A stretch of DNA of 64,000 bases, from NCBI RefSeq assembly GCF_017377575.1, contig NZ_JAFREM010000031.1, positions 62,001 through 126,000 of the forward strand. The letters run 5' to 3'. This stretch comes from Candidatus Enterococcus moelleringii (lineage in GTDB: Bacteria; Bacillota; Bacilli; Lactobacillales; Enterococcaceae). A program made the translations under genes and the position numbers. This document shows positions 35,592 to 44,615 of this stretch, piece after piece (position 1 is the stretch's first letter; each line of letters opens with the position of its first letter). Below the pieces are notes generated by a model. The model was not told where the DNA came from, did no database searches, and was given only the letters and a program-made list of their open reading frames with translations.

Positions 35592-37517
35592 TTAAATTGT
35601 AGTAGCCTTCATGACTTCTACGCCAGAAAGTACCTCGCCTTTTTTCTCCAAAGCATGTGAAGATACATGATCCATATTAGTAATCATCACCAGCATCGAA
35701 GTTCCCTTACCGGCTTGCTTAATCGCAGCTAAGTCAACGTCCGCCAACAAAGTATCGCTTTGCAATGATTGACCTTCTTGAACATGGATATCAAAAGGTT
35801 TTCCTGCTAAATCTACAGTATCAATTCCCATATGCAAAAGTACTTCCAAGCCACTATCAGTGGTAATCCCAATCGCATGTTTTGTCGGGAAGATAGTTGA
35901 AACTTTTCCTTTTACCGGAGAGTAAATTTTACCATCCTTTGGTTCGATGAAATAGCCGTCACCCATCATTTTTTCAGCAAATACCGGATCACTTGCTTCT
36001 TCCAAAGGATGAATTGATCCTGCAGCCACCGAGCTGAAAATTTCAGTTGTTACTGATTCAGTCGTTGTCATTTCTTTAGCAGCTTTTTCTTCTGCTAATT
36101 TTTCTTTCGGAATACCAAAGAAGAAAGTTGCGACAAAACCACCGGCATAGGCTGCTAATAAGCCTAAGACGTAGCCCCACCAGCGACCGTTAGCAATTAA
36201 CGGAATTAATGCTGCACCTGAAGGACCCACAGCGATTGATCCTACTCCGCCGATCGCTCCAATGACCGCACCACCGATACCTCCGCCAATACAAGCAGTA
36301 ATAAACGGACGACCCAGCGGTAATGTGATTCCGTAAATTAAAGGTTCACCAATTCCTAAGATCCCCACCGGCAAAGCACCTTTAATCATTTCGGAAAGCT
36401 CTTTGTCTTTGCGCAAACGAACCCACAAAGCTAAAGCGGCTCCGACTTGTCCAGCACCCGCCATTGCCAAAATTGGCAGCAGCAGCGTGCTTCCTGTTTC
36501 ATTAATCATTTGAATATGAATAGGTGTCAAAATTTGATGCAAACCAAACATGACCATTGGTAAGAACAGCAATCCTAAAACAAAACCAGAGAAGGCCCCG
36601 CCGATATTCAACACCCAAGTAATCCCACTAACCATGTTGTTGGAAATAAAACCCGCCAACGGCATAATTAGAAAAATTTCAGCTAAACCAATCACTAATA
36701 AAGAGATGGTCGGCGTGATAATTATATCAAGAGAATCAGGAACGACTTGGTGCAATTTCTTTTCGACAATTGATAATAACCAAACGGCGAAAATGACTCC
36801 TAAGATCCCACCTTGACCTGCCGACAACGGTTCGCCGGTAAACAAGTTCATTAGGGGCGCCTCGGGATTCATACCCGTTAACATTACAACGGCACCAATA
36901 ACCCCACCCATTGTAGGATTCGCGCCAAACACCCGTGCCGCATTCACACCAGTGTAAATTACCAAGTAGCTGAACAAACCATTTTTCAGGATGTTCATTA
37001 CATCCAGATACTGCTGCCAAACCGCTGCATCTAATGTTCCAGCAGTGATCATATTCGTAATGACCGAAGCAATACCAGCTACAATCCCAGTTCCAACAAA
37101 AGCTGGAATCATCGGTACGAAGATATTAGAAATATCCTTTAAAACTCTCTTCATCCGTGATGGTTTCTGTTTAGCTTTTTGTGCCGCCTTCATTTCTTCC
37201 GCTTTTGCTTGTACCTTATCTTTACCACCAAATGATGCTTCAGGAAGATCTTCACCTAACTCTACACCAGCTATATCCACCATTGCTTGGGCAACTTTAT
37301 TTACTTTTCCTGGACCAATAATTACTTGCAGCTGTTCGTCATCCACCACGCCTAAGACACCAGGGATTTTCTGCAGCTGCTCTTTATTTACTTTATTCTC
37401 GTCTCGGATGGTCATCCGTACGCGCGTCATACAGTGAACGACATTTTGGACGTTGTCCATGCCGCCTGCACCGGAAAATATTTCTTTCGCTAATTCATTT
37501 AAAGATAAATCGGCCAT
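35592..37517 (-). CDS. murP: PTS EIIBCA, probably N-acetylmuramic acid-specific (MurP type)
   Basis: A 641-residue fused permease. EIIB comes first, with Cys29 in NVVHCMTRVRMTI. EIIC has about ten spans (residues about 120-470) with LGIGEPLIYGITLP. A glucose-type EIIA at the C-terminus has DGKIYSPVKGKVSTIF, the phosphorylated His near 562 in VLLHMGIDTV, and MITNMDHV. It would import and 6-phosphorylate MurNAc or a MurNAc sugar. E. coli MurP lacks its own EIIA; here it is fused. The gene follows murQ and mupG, which makes MurNAc or GlcNAc-MurNAc the most likely substrate. Confidence 0.9.
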   Translation of the reverse strand: MADLSLNELAKEIFSGAGGMDNVQNVVHCMTRVRMTIRDENKVNKEQLQKIPGVLGVVDDEQLQVIIGPGKVNKVAQAMVDIAGVELGEDLPEASFGGKDKVQAKAEEMKAAQKAKQKPSRMKRVLKDISNIFVPMIPAFVGTGIVAGIASVITNMITAGTLDAAVWQQYLDVMNILKNGLFSYLVIYTGVNAARVFGANPTMGGVIGAVVMLTGMNPEAPLMNLFTGEPLSAGQGGILGVIFAVWLLSIVEKKLHQVVPDSLDIIITPTISLLVIGLAEIFLIMPLAGFISNNMVSGITWVLNIGGAFSGFVLGLLFLPMVMFGLHQILTPIHIQMINETGSTLLLPILAMAGAGQVGAALALWVRLRKDKELSEMIKGALPVGILGIGEPLIYGITLPLGRPFITACIGGGIGGAVIGAIGGVGSIAVGPSGAALIPLIANGRWWGYVLGLLAAYAGGFVATFFFGIPKEKLAEEKAAKEMTTTESVTTEIFSSVAAGSIHPLEEASDPVFAEKMMGDGYFIEPKDGKIYSPVKGKVSTIFPTKHAIGITTDSGLEVLLHMGIDTVDLAGKPFDIHVQEGQSLQSDTLLADVDLAAIKQAGKGTSMLVMITNMDHVSSHALEKKGEVLSGVEVMKATTI

Positions 37518-37529
37518 TGTTTTAACTCC

Positions 37530-38426
37530 TTATAATGTTTTTCTGACAAAGCCATCTGCTTTGTTTAGTTTTTGCTGGGCTGTTTCTTTGTCGCTTTGAG
37601 TCAAGATCATCACAATTGCCAACTTCACATTTTGCTCCGCTTCAACAAAATAAGCGGCTGCTGTTTCGTAGTCAACCTCGGTTGCTTCCATAATAATCCG
37701 TTTAGAACGTTCAACTAATTTTTCATTGGTTGGTTTCACATCAATCATCAAATTGTTATAGACTTTGCCGATACCAATCATGCTGATGGTTGAGATCATA
37801 TTTAGAATCAGTTTTTGCGCTGTTCCAGATTTCAAGCGGGTAGAACCGGTTAAGAATTCCGGTCCACAATCCACTTCAATCGGATATTGGGCATGACGGC
37901 TAACTTCAGCATTCTTATTGCATGAAATTGAGCCCGTAGAAGCGCCCACTGAACGGGCATAATCTAGTCCACCGATCACATACGGCGTCCGTCCGCTGGC
38001 AGCTATACCGATCACCATATCATTTTCATTTAACGCTAATTGCTCCAGATCTTCCTGTCCTAGTGTCAGCGAATCTTCAGCACCTTCTACAGCCACGGTC
38101 ATCGCCTCGCTGCCGCCGGCAATTAACCCAATAACTAATTCCGGGCTAACGCCAAAAGTAGGAACGCATTCAGCAGCGTCTAAAACACCTAACCGGCCAC
38201 TTGTTCCAGCACCCATATAGATCAGACGACCACCTTTTTTAAAAGATTGGATCGTTTGCTCAATCACGCCTTCAATCTCCGGCAAAGATTCAGCTACAGC
38301 AGCTGGAACATTCCGGTCTTCCTGATTCATTAAATCTAACGCCTCAGCAACTGACATTTCGTCCAAGCCAAAGGTTTTTTCATTTCTCCGTTCTGTAGTT
38401 AAATTATCTAAATTCAAACTATTCAT
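37530..38426 (-). CDS. murQ: N-acetylmuramic acid 6-phosphate etherase MurQ
   Basis: Splits MurNAc-6P into GlcNAc-6P and D-lactate. The 298-residue SIS-domain protein shows [24 protein letters not shown] (given in part: [15 protein letters not shown]) near residue 70, the catalytic EGAEDS near 112, [15 protein letters not shown] near 133, and [17 protein letters not shown]. It overlaps mupG by 8 nt and precedes the PTS gene, forming a compact cell-wall recycling operon. Confidence 0.97.
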   Translation of the reverse strand: MNSLNLDNLTTERRNEKTFGLDEMSVAEALDLMNQEDRNVPAAVAESLPEIEGVIEQTIQSFKKGGRLIYMGAGTSGRLGVLDAAECVPTFGVSPELVIGLIAGGSEAMTVAVEGAEDSLTLGQEDLEQLALNENDMVIGIAASGRTPYVIGGLDYARSVGASTGSISCNKNAEVSRHAQYPIEVDCGPEFLTGSTRLKSGTAQKLILNMISTISMIGIGKVYNNLMIDVKPTNEKLVERSKRIIMEATEVDYETAAAYFVEAEQNVKLAIVMILTQSDKETAQQKLNKADGFVRKTL

Positions 38427-39471
38427 GATTTTCTACACTCTCCAAAATAAATTTCGTACCTGCTTGAATCGCTGACAACAGTGAGCGATCCTTCTCAATA
38501 ACTCGTCCTACCACGTTTACTTTTTCGTCGGCGGACAATGGACGTTTAACTACCTGAATTTCTCCCATGTATCTCAGGTATTCTACATTATCTATCGTCA
38601 CCATGCCAACCTCGCGTTTTTGCGCTGGTAAAGCTAGGACAGACGACGGCTGATTAAAACGTGCATCAGCACTTCGGATGACATCACGAGCCTCATCCAT
38701 TCGATTTTTGTGATTGCCAAGAACCAGCTCAATCTGTTCATCGTAGGGCTCAACCTGTAATAAAACTGTTTGCTCCTCGTTATACAAAGCAAACTGCTTT
38801 TGTGTTCCTGCTGCTAAATCACCGTCCCCAATATAGACTAAATCCACATTCAAATCTAGTGCAGCACTTAGCGGATGCTGGTGACGATGATTTTCCAAGG
38901 TTGGCAATCCTTCATAAAGCGGGCCACGCTTTTCACCGTCGCCAGGAACAAATGCCTGGATGGTAAATCCCCATTGCTTCAACCATTGATTCTTTTCATC
39001 AAACCAAGTTTGATCCAAACCAGTCTCAGGTCGCGGGTAATAATTGTGCCAAGCCTCTAAATTAGTAAAATTCGCTTGATACTTTTGTAGTTCTTCCACA
39101 TCTTTTTCAGATATGGTGGATGCATTCAAGGCCACGGTTACTTGATGTGAAGCTTCAGCGATCTGTTTAGTGGTAATTCGATCGTCCATCCTTAGACCAG
39201 TCACACCAATTTCCTTTAATTCATTGATTCTTTCTAAAGAAAAACCCGCAGCTTCTAAAGCGTTTCCTGAAATGTCTACCATCAGATTCAACTGAAGGTC
39301 TTTGGCTATTAAGCCTAATTGCTTTAGTCTGACTTGATACATTTCGGGATTCTCTTCCGGGATATGCAGCGAAGTGAATATTCCTGAGAACCCAATTGAT
39401 GCCATTTTTTTAATATAAGTACTTTTCTGTTCTGTCATTTCTTCTGTAAGGAAGATAGAAAAGCCAAACAT
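38419..39471 (-). CDS. mupG: 6-phospho-N-acetylmuramidase MupG (DUF871)
   Basis: A 350-residue TIM-barrel protein of the DUF871 family: [52 protein letters not shown], and the C-terminal [20 protein letters not shown] beta domain. In S. aureus MupG cleaves MurNAc-6P-GlcNAc to MurNAc-6P and GlcNAc, the step before MurQ. GGAGGGATAGT precedes ATG 39471; the track of a longer frame upstream has no site. It is the first gene of the operon, right behind a promoter and a candidate cre site. Confidence 0.93.
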   Translation of the reverse strand: MFGFSIFLTEEMTEQKSTYIKKMASIGFSGIFTSLHIPEENPEMYQVRLKQLGLIAKDLQLNLMVDISGNALEAAGFSLERINELKEIGVTGLRMDDRITTKQIAEASHQVTVALNASTISEKDVEELQKYQANFTNLEAWHNYYPRPETGLDQTWFDEKNQWLKQWGFTIQAFVPGDGEKRGPLYEGLPTLENHRHQHPLSAALDLNVDLVYIGDGDLAAGTQKQFALYNEEQTVLLQVEPYDEQIELVLGNHKNRMDEARDVIRSADARFNQPSSVLALPAQKREVGMVTIDNVEYLRYMGEIQVVKRPLSADEKVNVVGRVIEKDRSLLSAIQAGTKFILESVENHE

Positions 39472-39490
39472 ACTATCCCTCCAATTCCGC

Positions 39491-39539
39491 TGTAAGCGTT
39501 TCATGATGATAGTATAACTTTAATTCGTTTTTTGCGCAA
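39491..39539 (-). promoter_or_regulatory. Promoter and candidate cre site of the mupG-murQ-murP operon
   Basis: On the minus strand TTGCGC (39539-39534), a 17-nt spacer and TATACT (39516-39511) form a good promoter. Just downstream, overlapping the likely transcript start, lies TGTAAGCGTTTCAT (39491-39504, plus-strand reading), which fits 13 of 14 positions of the cre consensus TGWAARCGYTWNCW. A CcpA block at this place would give catabolite repression. No murR gene is visible in the window. Confidence 0.65.
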
Positions 39540-39591
39540 TACTATTCCACAAATTTTATCATCTTAAAGAAATTGCATTTCTCTAAACAAC

Positions 39592-39618
39592 AAAAAAAGA
39601 ACCTCTTTGCAGAGATTC
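39592..39618 (-). terminator. Terminator after the acidic small protein gene
   Basis: Minus strand GAATCTCT, loop GCAA, AGAGGTTC then seven T. One mismatch in the stem. It separates this gene from the mupG promoter. Confidence 0.8.
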
Positions 39619-39623
39619 ATTTT

Positions 39624-39971
39624 CTATTCCTCGATTATTTGCGTTTGTTCGTGCATGTCTACTAGTTCTTCATAAACCTCAAGATCACTAGATTCCTGGA
39701 CTTCCGTATCAATCACTTCCTGATATTCTTGTGAGAGTTCACTACCAACTTCTTGAGCAACTTCACTATTAGGGTCCAAGGGATCTTCAATCGGTACCCA
39801 TTCAGGGCTAGGTTCAGTATGGTCGTATTCCATATTCAGGTTTGCCTGATATTCTTCTTCTGTGATATCACCGTTTTCAAAGCTTTCTTGAAAGGCCAGT
39901 GTCCGTTTTTCTACTTCAGCTTCTTTCGCCTTCCGTCGTTCAAAATCTTCTGTCCAATTCTCATCTAACAT
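39624..39971 (-). CDS. Small acidic protein of unknown function
   Basis: A 115-residue protein, very rich in Glu, Asp and Gln with few hydrophobic residues, likely partly disordered. It starts MLDENWTEDFERRKAKEAEV and has EYQANLNMEYDH and PSPEWVPIEDPLDPNSE; no domain is recognised. GGAGGAACCACC precedes ATG 39971; a longer in-frame start (40100) is not supported by a site. It lies alone between two terminators and follows glsB on the same strand. Confidence 0.65.
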   Translation of the reverse strand: MLDENWTEDFERRKAKEAEVEKRTLAFQESFENGDITEEEYQANLNMEYDHTEPSPEWVPIEDPLDPNSEVAQEVGSELSQEYQEVIDTEVQESSDLEVYEELVDMHEQTQIIEE

Positions 39972-40071
39972 GGTGGTTCCTCCTTCAATAAGCTGATTTC
40001 GTGTAAAATAATTACTTGAAATTCTGCTGATTATCTTCCGATTAGTAGAAGAATCAAATGACCCTTCTTTA

Positions 40072-40107
40072 TAAAAAGCCGGCACGTCTGTTGAGGGCAT
40101 GCCGGCT
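40072..40107 (-). terminator. Terminator after glsB
   Basis: AGCCGGCA (40077-40084) pairs with TGCCGGCT (40100-40107) across a 15-nt loop; five T follow on the minus strand. Confidence 0.85.
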
Positions 40108-40140
40108 GATTTGTTATCTCAATTCAAGTGGTACTCTTTG

Positions 40141-40389
40141 TTACGCGTTACTTCTACCAAGAAAAAAGGAAACAACTGCTACAACGATGATTGCTCCAAT
40201 AATGGATGGAACAAGAGCCATTCCAGCAAGTGAAGGTCCCCAAGAGCCTAATAGTCCTTGGCCGATAGCAGAACCAACTAGTCCAGCTACAATGTTAGCG
40301 ATCCAGCCCATCGAGCCGCCGCGATTTGTGATAGCACCTGCAATAACGCCAATAATAGCACCTACGATTAATGTCCATAGCCAACCCAT
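40141..40389 (-). CDS. GlsB/YeaQ/YmgE family stress membrane protein
   Basis: An 82-residue Gly-rich membrane protein with three spans: WTLIVGAIIGVIAGAIT, GWIANIVAGLVGSAIGQGLLG and VPSIIGAIIVVAVVSFFLG. The family was called transglycosylase-associated; in enterococci glsB stands near gls24 in stress operons. Here no gls24 gene is adjacent; an Asp23 protein lies 19 kb away. GGGAGGTTGAAG precedes the ATG. It likely acts in envelope stress; the direct role is unknown. Confidence 0.88.
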   Translation of the reverse strand: MGWLWTLIVGAIIGVIAGAITNRGGSMGWIANIVAGLVGSAIGQGLLGSWGPSLAGMALVPSIIGAIIVVAVVSFFLGRSNA

Positions 40390-40709
40390 AGTTCTTCAAC
40401 CTCCCTCTATTTAATATTTATTACACTGTTTATGTTACTCGCTCTTTCAAAAATGCGCGAAGAATATGCTTGAAAATAAAAATACTATTAGAAAATTGAC
40501 GTTTTTATCCGCCGATTTGAAAGCCTAAATACTTAGAAAACACTAAAGTTCTACAGCCTTTTGCAGAAATGATTATTGCTTAAAAACCGTGTGAAAATTT
40601 TCTAAAAATAATTTCATAGAGCTGGATTATTTTGTATGATCTGCTATTATTGGTGAAACTTTCAGAATATTTTAAATCTATCGAATATTCAATGAAAAGA
40701 GGATGCTTT
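40390..40709. other. Divergent intergenic region glsB to permease (320 bp)
   Basis: AT-rich spacer with the promoters of two divergent genes. Toward the permease, TGGATT, 16 nt, TATTAT (near 40621-40648) is a possible promoter. Toward glsB only a TAATAA box is visible. No ORF with a ribosome site, repeat or RNA was seen. Confidence 0.5.
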
Positions 40710-42044
40710 ATGGAAAACAAATTACAAAAACAAATGACTTCACGTCATATTACGATGCTTGCCTTAGGCGGAGCGATCGGTGCCGGTCTTTTCAAAGGCA
40801 GCGGTGAAGCGATTGGTATCGCCGGACCTTCTGTCTTGCTGGCCTTTCTTTTAGGAGGTCTTGTCTTATTTATTGTAATGAGCGGATTAGGCCGATTGGT
40901 AATCGCCAACGACAATGTTCATGGTCTCTCAGGAATTATCGAACCCTTTTTAGGTGAACGATCTGCCGATTTTATTGATTGGTTGTATTGGTCTTTATGG
41001 ATGATCAATATCATTGCCGAAGCAGTCGCGGCAGCCAGCTTCCTGCAATTGTGGTTTCCGCATGTTCCAGCCTGGCTGTTTGTCTTCTTTCTGGCAATTT
41101 TAACAACCTTGATCAATTTGTATTCAGTTAAGCTTTTTGCCGAAACGGAATATTGGCTGGCTTTTGCTAAAATTACCGTTATTGTTTTGTTGATTATCTT
41201 TGGTCTTTTTCTAATCGGACAAGAAATACACGCGGTGGGTGTTTTGCCTACCTTCCAAAGAATGAATGCCCACGGTGGATTTACTCCCCATGGCCTTAAG
41301 GGATTAGTTAGTTCTTTACTAGTGGTTATTTACTCTTATGGCGGTTCGGAGCTAATTGCAATTACCGTTAGTGAAACAGAAGATCCGAAAACAGCCATTC
41401 CTAAAGCAATTAAAGGGGTTATGGGTAGAATTATCTCGTTTTACATTATACCCATGCTGCTGCTTTTGATTATTTACCCTTGGAATATGTTGGCTCACAG
41501 CAATGTCAGTCCGTTTGTTTTAGTCTTTGAAAAACTGCATATCCCTTTTGCCAGCGATATTGTGAACTTTGTGATTGTCTTGGCACTATTCTCATCCATT
41601 AACTCCGGGGTCTATGCTTCATCACGCACCCTTTATTTTCGCTTAAAGGATGCTAAGGGTGTTTCAAAAGGTTTAGCCGTTCTTAACAAACATCAAGTTC
41701 CGCAACGAGCAGTACTGTTCTGCACCGGAACACTGTATATTGGAGTAATTCTGTCCTACTTTTTAGGAGATAAACTTTTCAATTACTTAGTAGGTTCATT
41801 ATCTTATTCTGTGTTGCTCACTTGGCTGATGATTACCTTCGCCGCTTTTGTACTTGCCAGAAAAAAAGGCACGAAAGCCGAAATTATTTTTAGCGGTCTA
41901 GCGATATTGGTATTGCTGTTAATCCTTGTGGGTATCCTATTAAGCAACCCGCTCAGTGTAACACTCATGACCGCGGCAATTTACTTGATTATTCTGTTAA
42001 GCTATCAATCAAAACATTATCGAACTCAGACCGATCACTCATAA
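40710..42044 (+). CDS. APC family amino acid permease
   Basis: A 444-residue transporter with about twelve membrane spans. The family signature is at the start: TSRHITMLALGGAIGAGLFKG, then IAGPSVLLAFLLGG; GLVSSLLVVIYSYGGSELIAI with SETEDPKTAIPKAI near residue 215-245; and SSINSGVYASSRTLYF near 300. This is the amino acid transporter (AAT) group, such as GabP, ProY and YtnA. Substrate cannot be told. ATG 40710 follows GAGGA by six nt; the longer in-frame start at 40632 has no site. A strong hairpin follows the gene. Confidence 0.9.
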   Translation: MENKLQKQMTSRHITMLALGGAIGAGLFKGSGEAIGIAGPSVLLAFLLGGLVLFIVMSGLGRLVIANDNVHGLSGIIEPFLGERSADFIDWLYWSLWMINIIAEAVAAASFLQLWFPHVPAWLFVFFLAILTTLINLYSVKLFAETEYWLAFAKITVIVLLIIFGLFLIGQEIHAVGVLPTFQRMNAHGGFTPHGLKGLVSSLLVVIYSYGGSELIAITVSETEDPKTAIPKAIKGVMGRIISFYIIPMLLLLIIYPWNMLAHSNVSPFVLVFEKLHIPFASDIVNFVIVLALFSSINSGVYASSRTLYFRLKDAKGVSKGLAVLNKHQVPQRAVLFCTGTLYIGVILSYFLGDKLFNYLVGSLSYSVLLTWLMITFAAFVLARKKGTKAEIIFSGLAILVLLLILVGILLSNPLSVTLMTAAIYLIILLSYQSKHYRTQTDHS

Positions 42045-42051
42045 TAGGAAA

Positions 42052-42100
42052 GAAGCCTGACAACCAACTGCTCGTAAAGAGCACTCATTTGTCAGGCTTC
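42052..42100. terminator. Bidirectional terminator after the permease
   Basis: GAAGCCTGACAA pairs with TTGTCAGGCTTC; the loop carries a small second stem (GCTC/GAGC). TTCTCT follows on the plus strand. The hairpin could also close the convergent Ohr unit. Confidence 0.85.
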
Positions 42101-42191
42101 TTCTCTATTCAATTAATTATGGTAAATCAGCAACCTGCTCTAAAGGAAGAGCTGCATGTTGAATATAGCACTGATTTTCCGCTTTATATAT

Positions 42192-42593
42192 TTAAACCAA
42201 TTCTACTTCTACTTCGATGCTTCCACGAGTGGCTTTTGAGTAAGGACAAAATTCGTGGGCTTCTTTTACAATGGTCTCTGCCTGTTTTGCTTCAATTCCT
42301 GGCAATGAAACTTCTAAAATCACACCAATTTGAAATCCACCGTCTTCTGTTTGATAAAGCGATACCCGTGCTTTGACCTCAGAATCAGATTCCAACTGAT
42401 GTTCTTCCAACATGTGTTGAACTGCTCCATTAAAACAAGAAGCATAACCCGCAGCAAATAATTGTTCAGGATTAGTCCCTTCAGCATGGATAGAAGGCGG
42501 CTCTATTTTCATGTGCATTTTTCCGCCCGGAGCCTCAACATCACCATTTCTTCCGCCATGATTGATCATAGCTGTTTCATACAATTTTTTCAT
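42192..42593 (-). CDS. ohr: Ohr/OsmC family organic hydroperoxide resistance protein
   Basis: A 133-residue thiol peroxidase of the Ohr subgroup. The two redox cysteines are visible: Cys53 in LFAAGYASCFNGAV and the C-terminal one in EAHEFCPYSKAT (about 117). GGKMHMKIEPP and GTNPEQLFAAGY are subfamily signatures. It reduces organic hydroperoxides with lipoyl or other thiol donors. No OhrR regulator gene is nearby. The gene is convergent with the permease. Confidence 0.9.
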   Translation of the reverse strand: MKKLYETAMINHGGRNGDVEAPGGKMHMKIEPPSIHAEGTNPEQLFAAGYASCFNGAVQHMLEEHQLESDSEVKARVSLYQTEDGGFQIGVILEVSLPGIEAKQAETIVKEAHEFCPYSKATRGSIEVEVELV

Positions 42594-42762
42594 TTGACAT
42601 CTCCCTCTCTAATTTCAGTCTATAGCTATTCAATGAAGAATACAATGAACTTGCCTACAAATAACAACCAGCTTATCCTCCAACGACAGCTGAGGATAGA
42701 TAGAAATCATTTTTGTAATTTTTAAAGGTTTGTTATACTAAAATCGAAAGGTGGCGTAATCA

Positions 42763-43407
42763 ATGAAAAAAACAATAGCTTTACTCTTATTTACTTCTAT
42801 TTTACTAGCAGGTTGCGGGGGTAATACAGAGTCTTCAACCGACAGTACACAAACAGTGGAAACGAATCAAAGTTCCAAACTAAGCAGTTCAACCCGCACA
42901 CAATCAACTGCATCTTCTACTTCAAACAGTAAAGAAACCTCTGAAAGTACATTCGCTGCAACTTCAGAAACAAAAGACACGACTGAACCAAGCGCCAATG
43001 AAGCAGCTAATACGAATGCTTATCCTTATCAAACAGAATTACCAGGAGTAACCGTCTTTCGCTTTCGCGGAATGAATGTTCCTGATTCAGTAACCGTTGA
43101 TCCAGCTCAAGGCAATGTTACTATTAATAATGGTAATACTGCATCAAGCTACAGTATGTCGATACAAAATGTTCCAACTAGAGAAATTCGCGTTTTTTCT
43201 GCTGACAATAATCAAATCAGAACAGTCAGTGTAAATACCGCCTTGCAAATCGGCGGGCGCTTATCTGGGGATGGGCAGCGAGATTTTGGCAATGACACGT
43301 TCTACTTATTCCGCAACAGAAACGGCGGTCTTTCGTTAGTCACTCCAAATTACGCGGGAAACGTAATGCCTGAGGATACTGATGTCATGCAAGAGGTTTT
43401 ACAATAA
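42763..43407 (+). CDS. Lipoprotein with Ser/Thr-rich linker and unknown C-terminal domain
   Basis: A 214-residue lipoprotein. The signal peptide ends in a lipobox LLAGC with Cys18, followed by a Ser/Thr/Asn/Gln/Glu-rich linker (about 19-85) typical of wall-spanning linkers, then a 120-residue globular domain with LPGVTVFRFRGMNVPDSV and a beta-rich pattern (VTINNGNTASSYSMSI). No family is recognised. It stands alone and ends at a shared terminator with rplL. Confidence 0.85.
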   Translation: MKKTIALLLFTSILLAGCGGNTESSTDSTQTVETNQSSKLSSSTRTQSTASSTSNSKETSESTFAATSETKDTTEPSANEAANTNAYPYQTELPGVTVFRFRGMNVPDSVTVDPAQGNVTINNGNTASSYSMSIQNVPTREIRVFSADNNQIRTVSVNTALQIGGRLSGDGQRDFGNDTFYLFRNRNGGLSLVTPNYAGNVMPEDTDVMQEVLQ

Positions 43408-43421
43408 AATGAATGCATACA

Positions 43422-43457
43422 AAAAGAGCTAGCACCTTTACAGGAACTAGCTCTTTT
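43422..43457. terminator. Bidirectional terminator between lipoprotein gene and rplL
   Basis: AAAAGAGCTAG pairs with CTAGCTCTTTT over 14 nt, with A and T tracts outside; used by the convergent genes. Confidence 0.92.
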
Positions 43458-43467
43458 ATTATCGCAA

Positions 43468-43836
43468 TTATTTAACAGTTACAGTTGCGCCAACTTCTTC
43501 AAGAGATGCTTTTAATTCTTCAGCTTCGTCTTTAGAAATGCCTTCTTTAACTGGTGCAGGAGCGCCGTCAACTACAGCTTTAGCTTCTTTCAAGCCTAGG
43601 CCAGTTGCTTCACGAACTGCTTTGATAACTTTAACTTTTTGATCGCCAACAGCTGTTAACTCAACAGTAAATTCTGTTTGTTCTTCAGCAGCAGGACCTG
43701 CAGCAGCGCCAGCAGCAGCTACAGGAGCAGCAGCAGATACGCCAAATTCGTCTTCGATAGCTTTAACTAAGTCGTTTAATTCTAGGATTGTCGCGCCTTT
43801 TAGCTCTTCGACAATGTTTTCAATGTTCAATGCCAT
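43468..43836 (-). CDS. rplL: 50S ribosomal protein L7/L12
   Basis: Stalk protein that recruits GTPase factors. The 122-residue protein has the N-terminal dimer domain ([20 protein letters not shown]), an Ala/Gly hinge near 36-55, and the C-terminal domain with [25 protein letters not shown]. It follows rplJ by 53 nt. Confidence 0.98.
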   Translation of the reverse strand: MALNIENIVEELKGATILELNDLVKAIEDEFGVSAAAPVAAAGAAAGPAAEEQTEFTVELTAVGDQKVKVIKAVREATGLGLKEAKAVVDGAPAPVKEGISKDEAEELKASLEEVGATVTVK

Positions 43837-43889
43837 TTTAAATTTCCTCCATAATGTATGTTTTTTTAGTTTGTATTCTTATGCAGCGA

Positions 43890-44390
43890 TTAAGCTACTT
43901 CTTCTTCTTTTTCTGCTACTGCCTTGACAGCGTAAGCCACGTTGCGGACTGGCGCTTGTAGGACAGATAAAAGCATAGATAGAAGACCGTCGCGGTTTGG
44001 AAGTTTTGCAAGAGCAGTAATTTCTTCAAGAGAAGCTACCTTGCCTTCAATGATCCCGCCTTTGATTTCTAATGCATCAGCTTCTTTAGCGAACTCGTCG
44101 ATAATTTTAGCTGGAGCAACAACATCTTCATTACTGAATGCTACGGCTGTAGGACCAGTAAAGACTTCTCCTAAACCTTCAAGACCTGCTTTTTCAGCGG
44201 CACGAGATAGGATAGAGTTTTTGATGACTTTCATTTCAACGTTAGCGTCGCGTAGTTGTTTACGTAGACGAGTTACTTGATCTACAGTTAAACCACGGTA
44301 ATCAACGATAACGACTGAAGCTGCTGCGCTGAATTTTTCTGTGACTTCATCAACGATAGCGGCTTTTTTAGCGATTGCTACTTCACTCAT
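43890..44390 (-). CDS. rplJ: 50S ribosomal protein L10
   Basis: Base of the ribosomal stalk, which also represses its own mRNA by binding the leader. The 166-residue protein has [21 protein letters not shown] and [17 protein letters not shown], then a C-terminal helix that binds L12 dimers. The L10 leader lies just upstream. Confidence 0.98.
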   Translation of the reverse strand: MSEVAIAKKAAIVDEVTEKFSAAASVVIVDYRGLTVDQVTRLRKQLRDANVEMKVIKNSILSRAAEKAGLEGLGEVFTGPTAVAFSNEDVVAPAKIIDEFAKEADALEIKGGIIEGKVASLEEITALAKLPNRDGLLSMLLSVLQAPVRNVAYAVKAVAEKEEEVA

Positions 44391-44404
44391 TTATATTTCA
44401 CCTC

Positions 44405-44552
44405 CTGATTTTGATGGAAGGGATTTTCTTATAAAACTACAAAAAAATACCCTATGCCACCGTAGACATAGAGGGACAATTGAATGTTCTCCAATAAATG
44501 TCCTCGGTAGGAAATTAAGACTTGCGTCACCTACTGTCTTCGGTACAGTTAA
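44405..44552 (-). ncRNA. Ribosomal protein L10 leader with attenuator-like hairpin
   Basis: On the minus strand the 5' UTR of rplJ carries CCGAAGACAGTAGGTGACGC followed by CTTAATTTCCTACCGAGG, the conserved kink-turn part of the L10 leader. A later stem CCCTCTATG with CATAGGG is followed by TATTTTTTT (44442-44476) and looks like an intrinsic terminator. This fits attenuation by L10-L12 binding. Confidence 0.88.
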
Positions 44553-44567
44553 TTATTAACCTCGACT

Positions 44568-44597
44568 ACCTTACCATAGGTTCGGCAGTCGAGTCAA
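44568..44597 (-). promoter_or_regulatory. Candidate promoter for rplJL
   Basis: TTGACT (44597-44592), 18-nt spacer and TAAGGT (44573-44568) on the minus strand, just upstream of the L10 leader. Confidence 0.5.
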
Positions 44598-44615
44598 TCA
44601 TTAATTTAAAAAATT

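Noticed and set aside
36736-37020. Possible frameshift in the PTS gene because of a second minus-strand frame.
   Set aside because: The main frame is intact over 641 residues with all domains, so the second frame is chance.
36991-37437. A 148-residue plus-strand frame opposite the PTS gene.
   Set aside because: Composition mirrors the membrane protein on the other strand; no ribosome site.
40058-40414. A 118-residue plus-strand frame opposite glsB.
   Set aside because: Covers a terminator and the complement of Gly/Ala-rich spans; no start signal.
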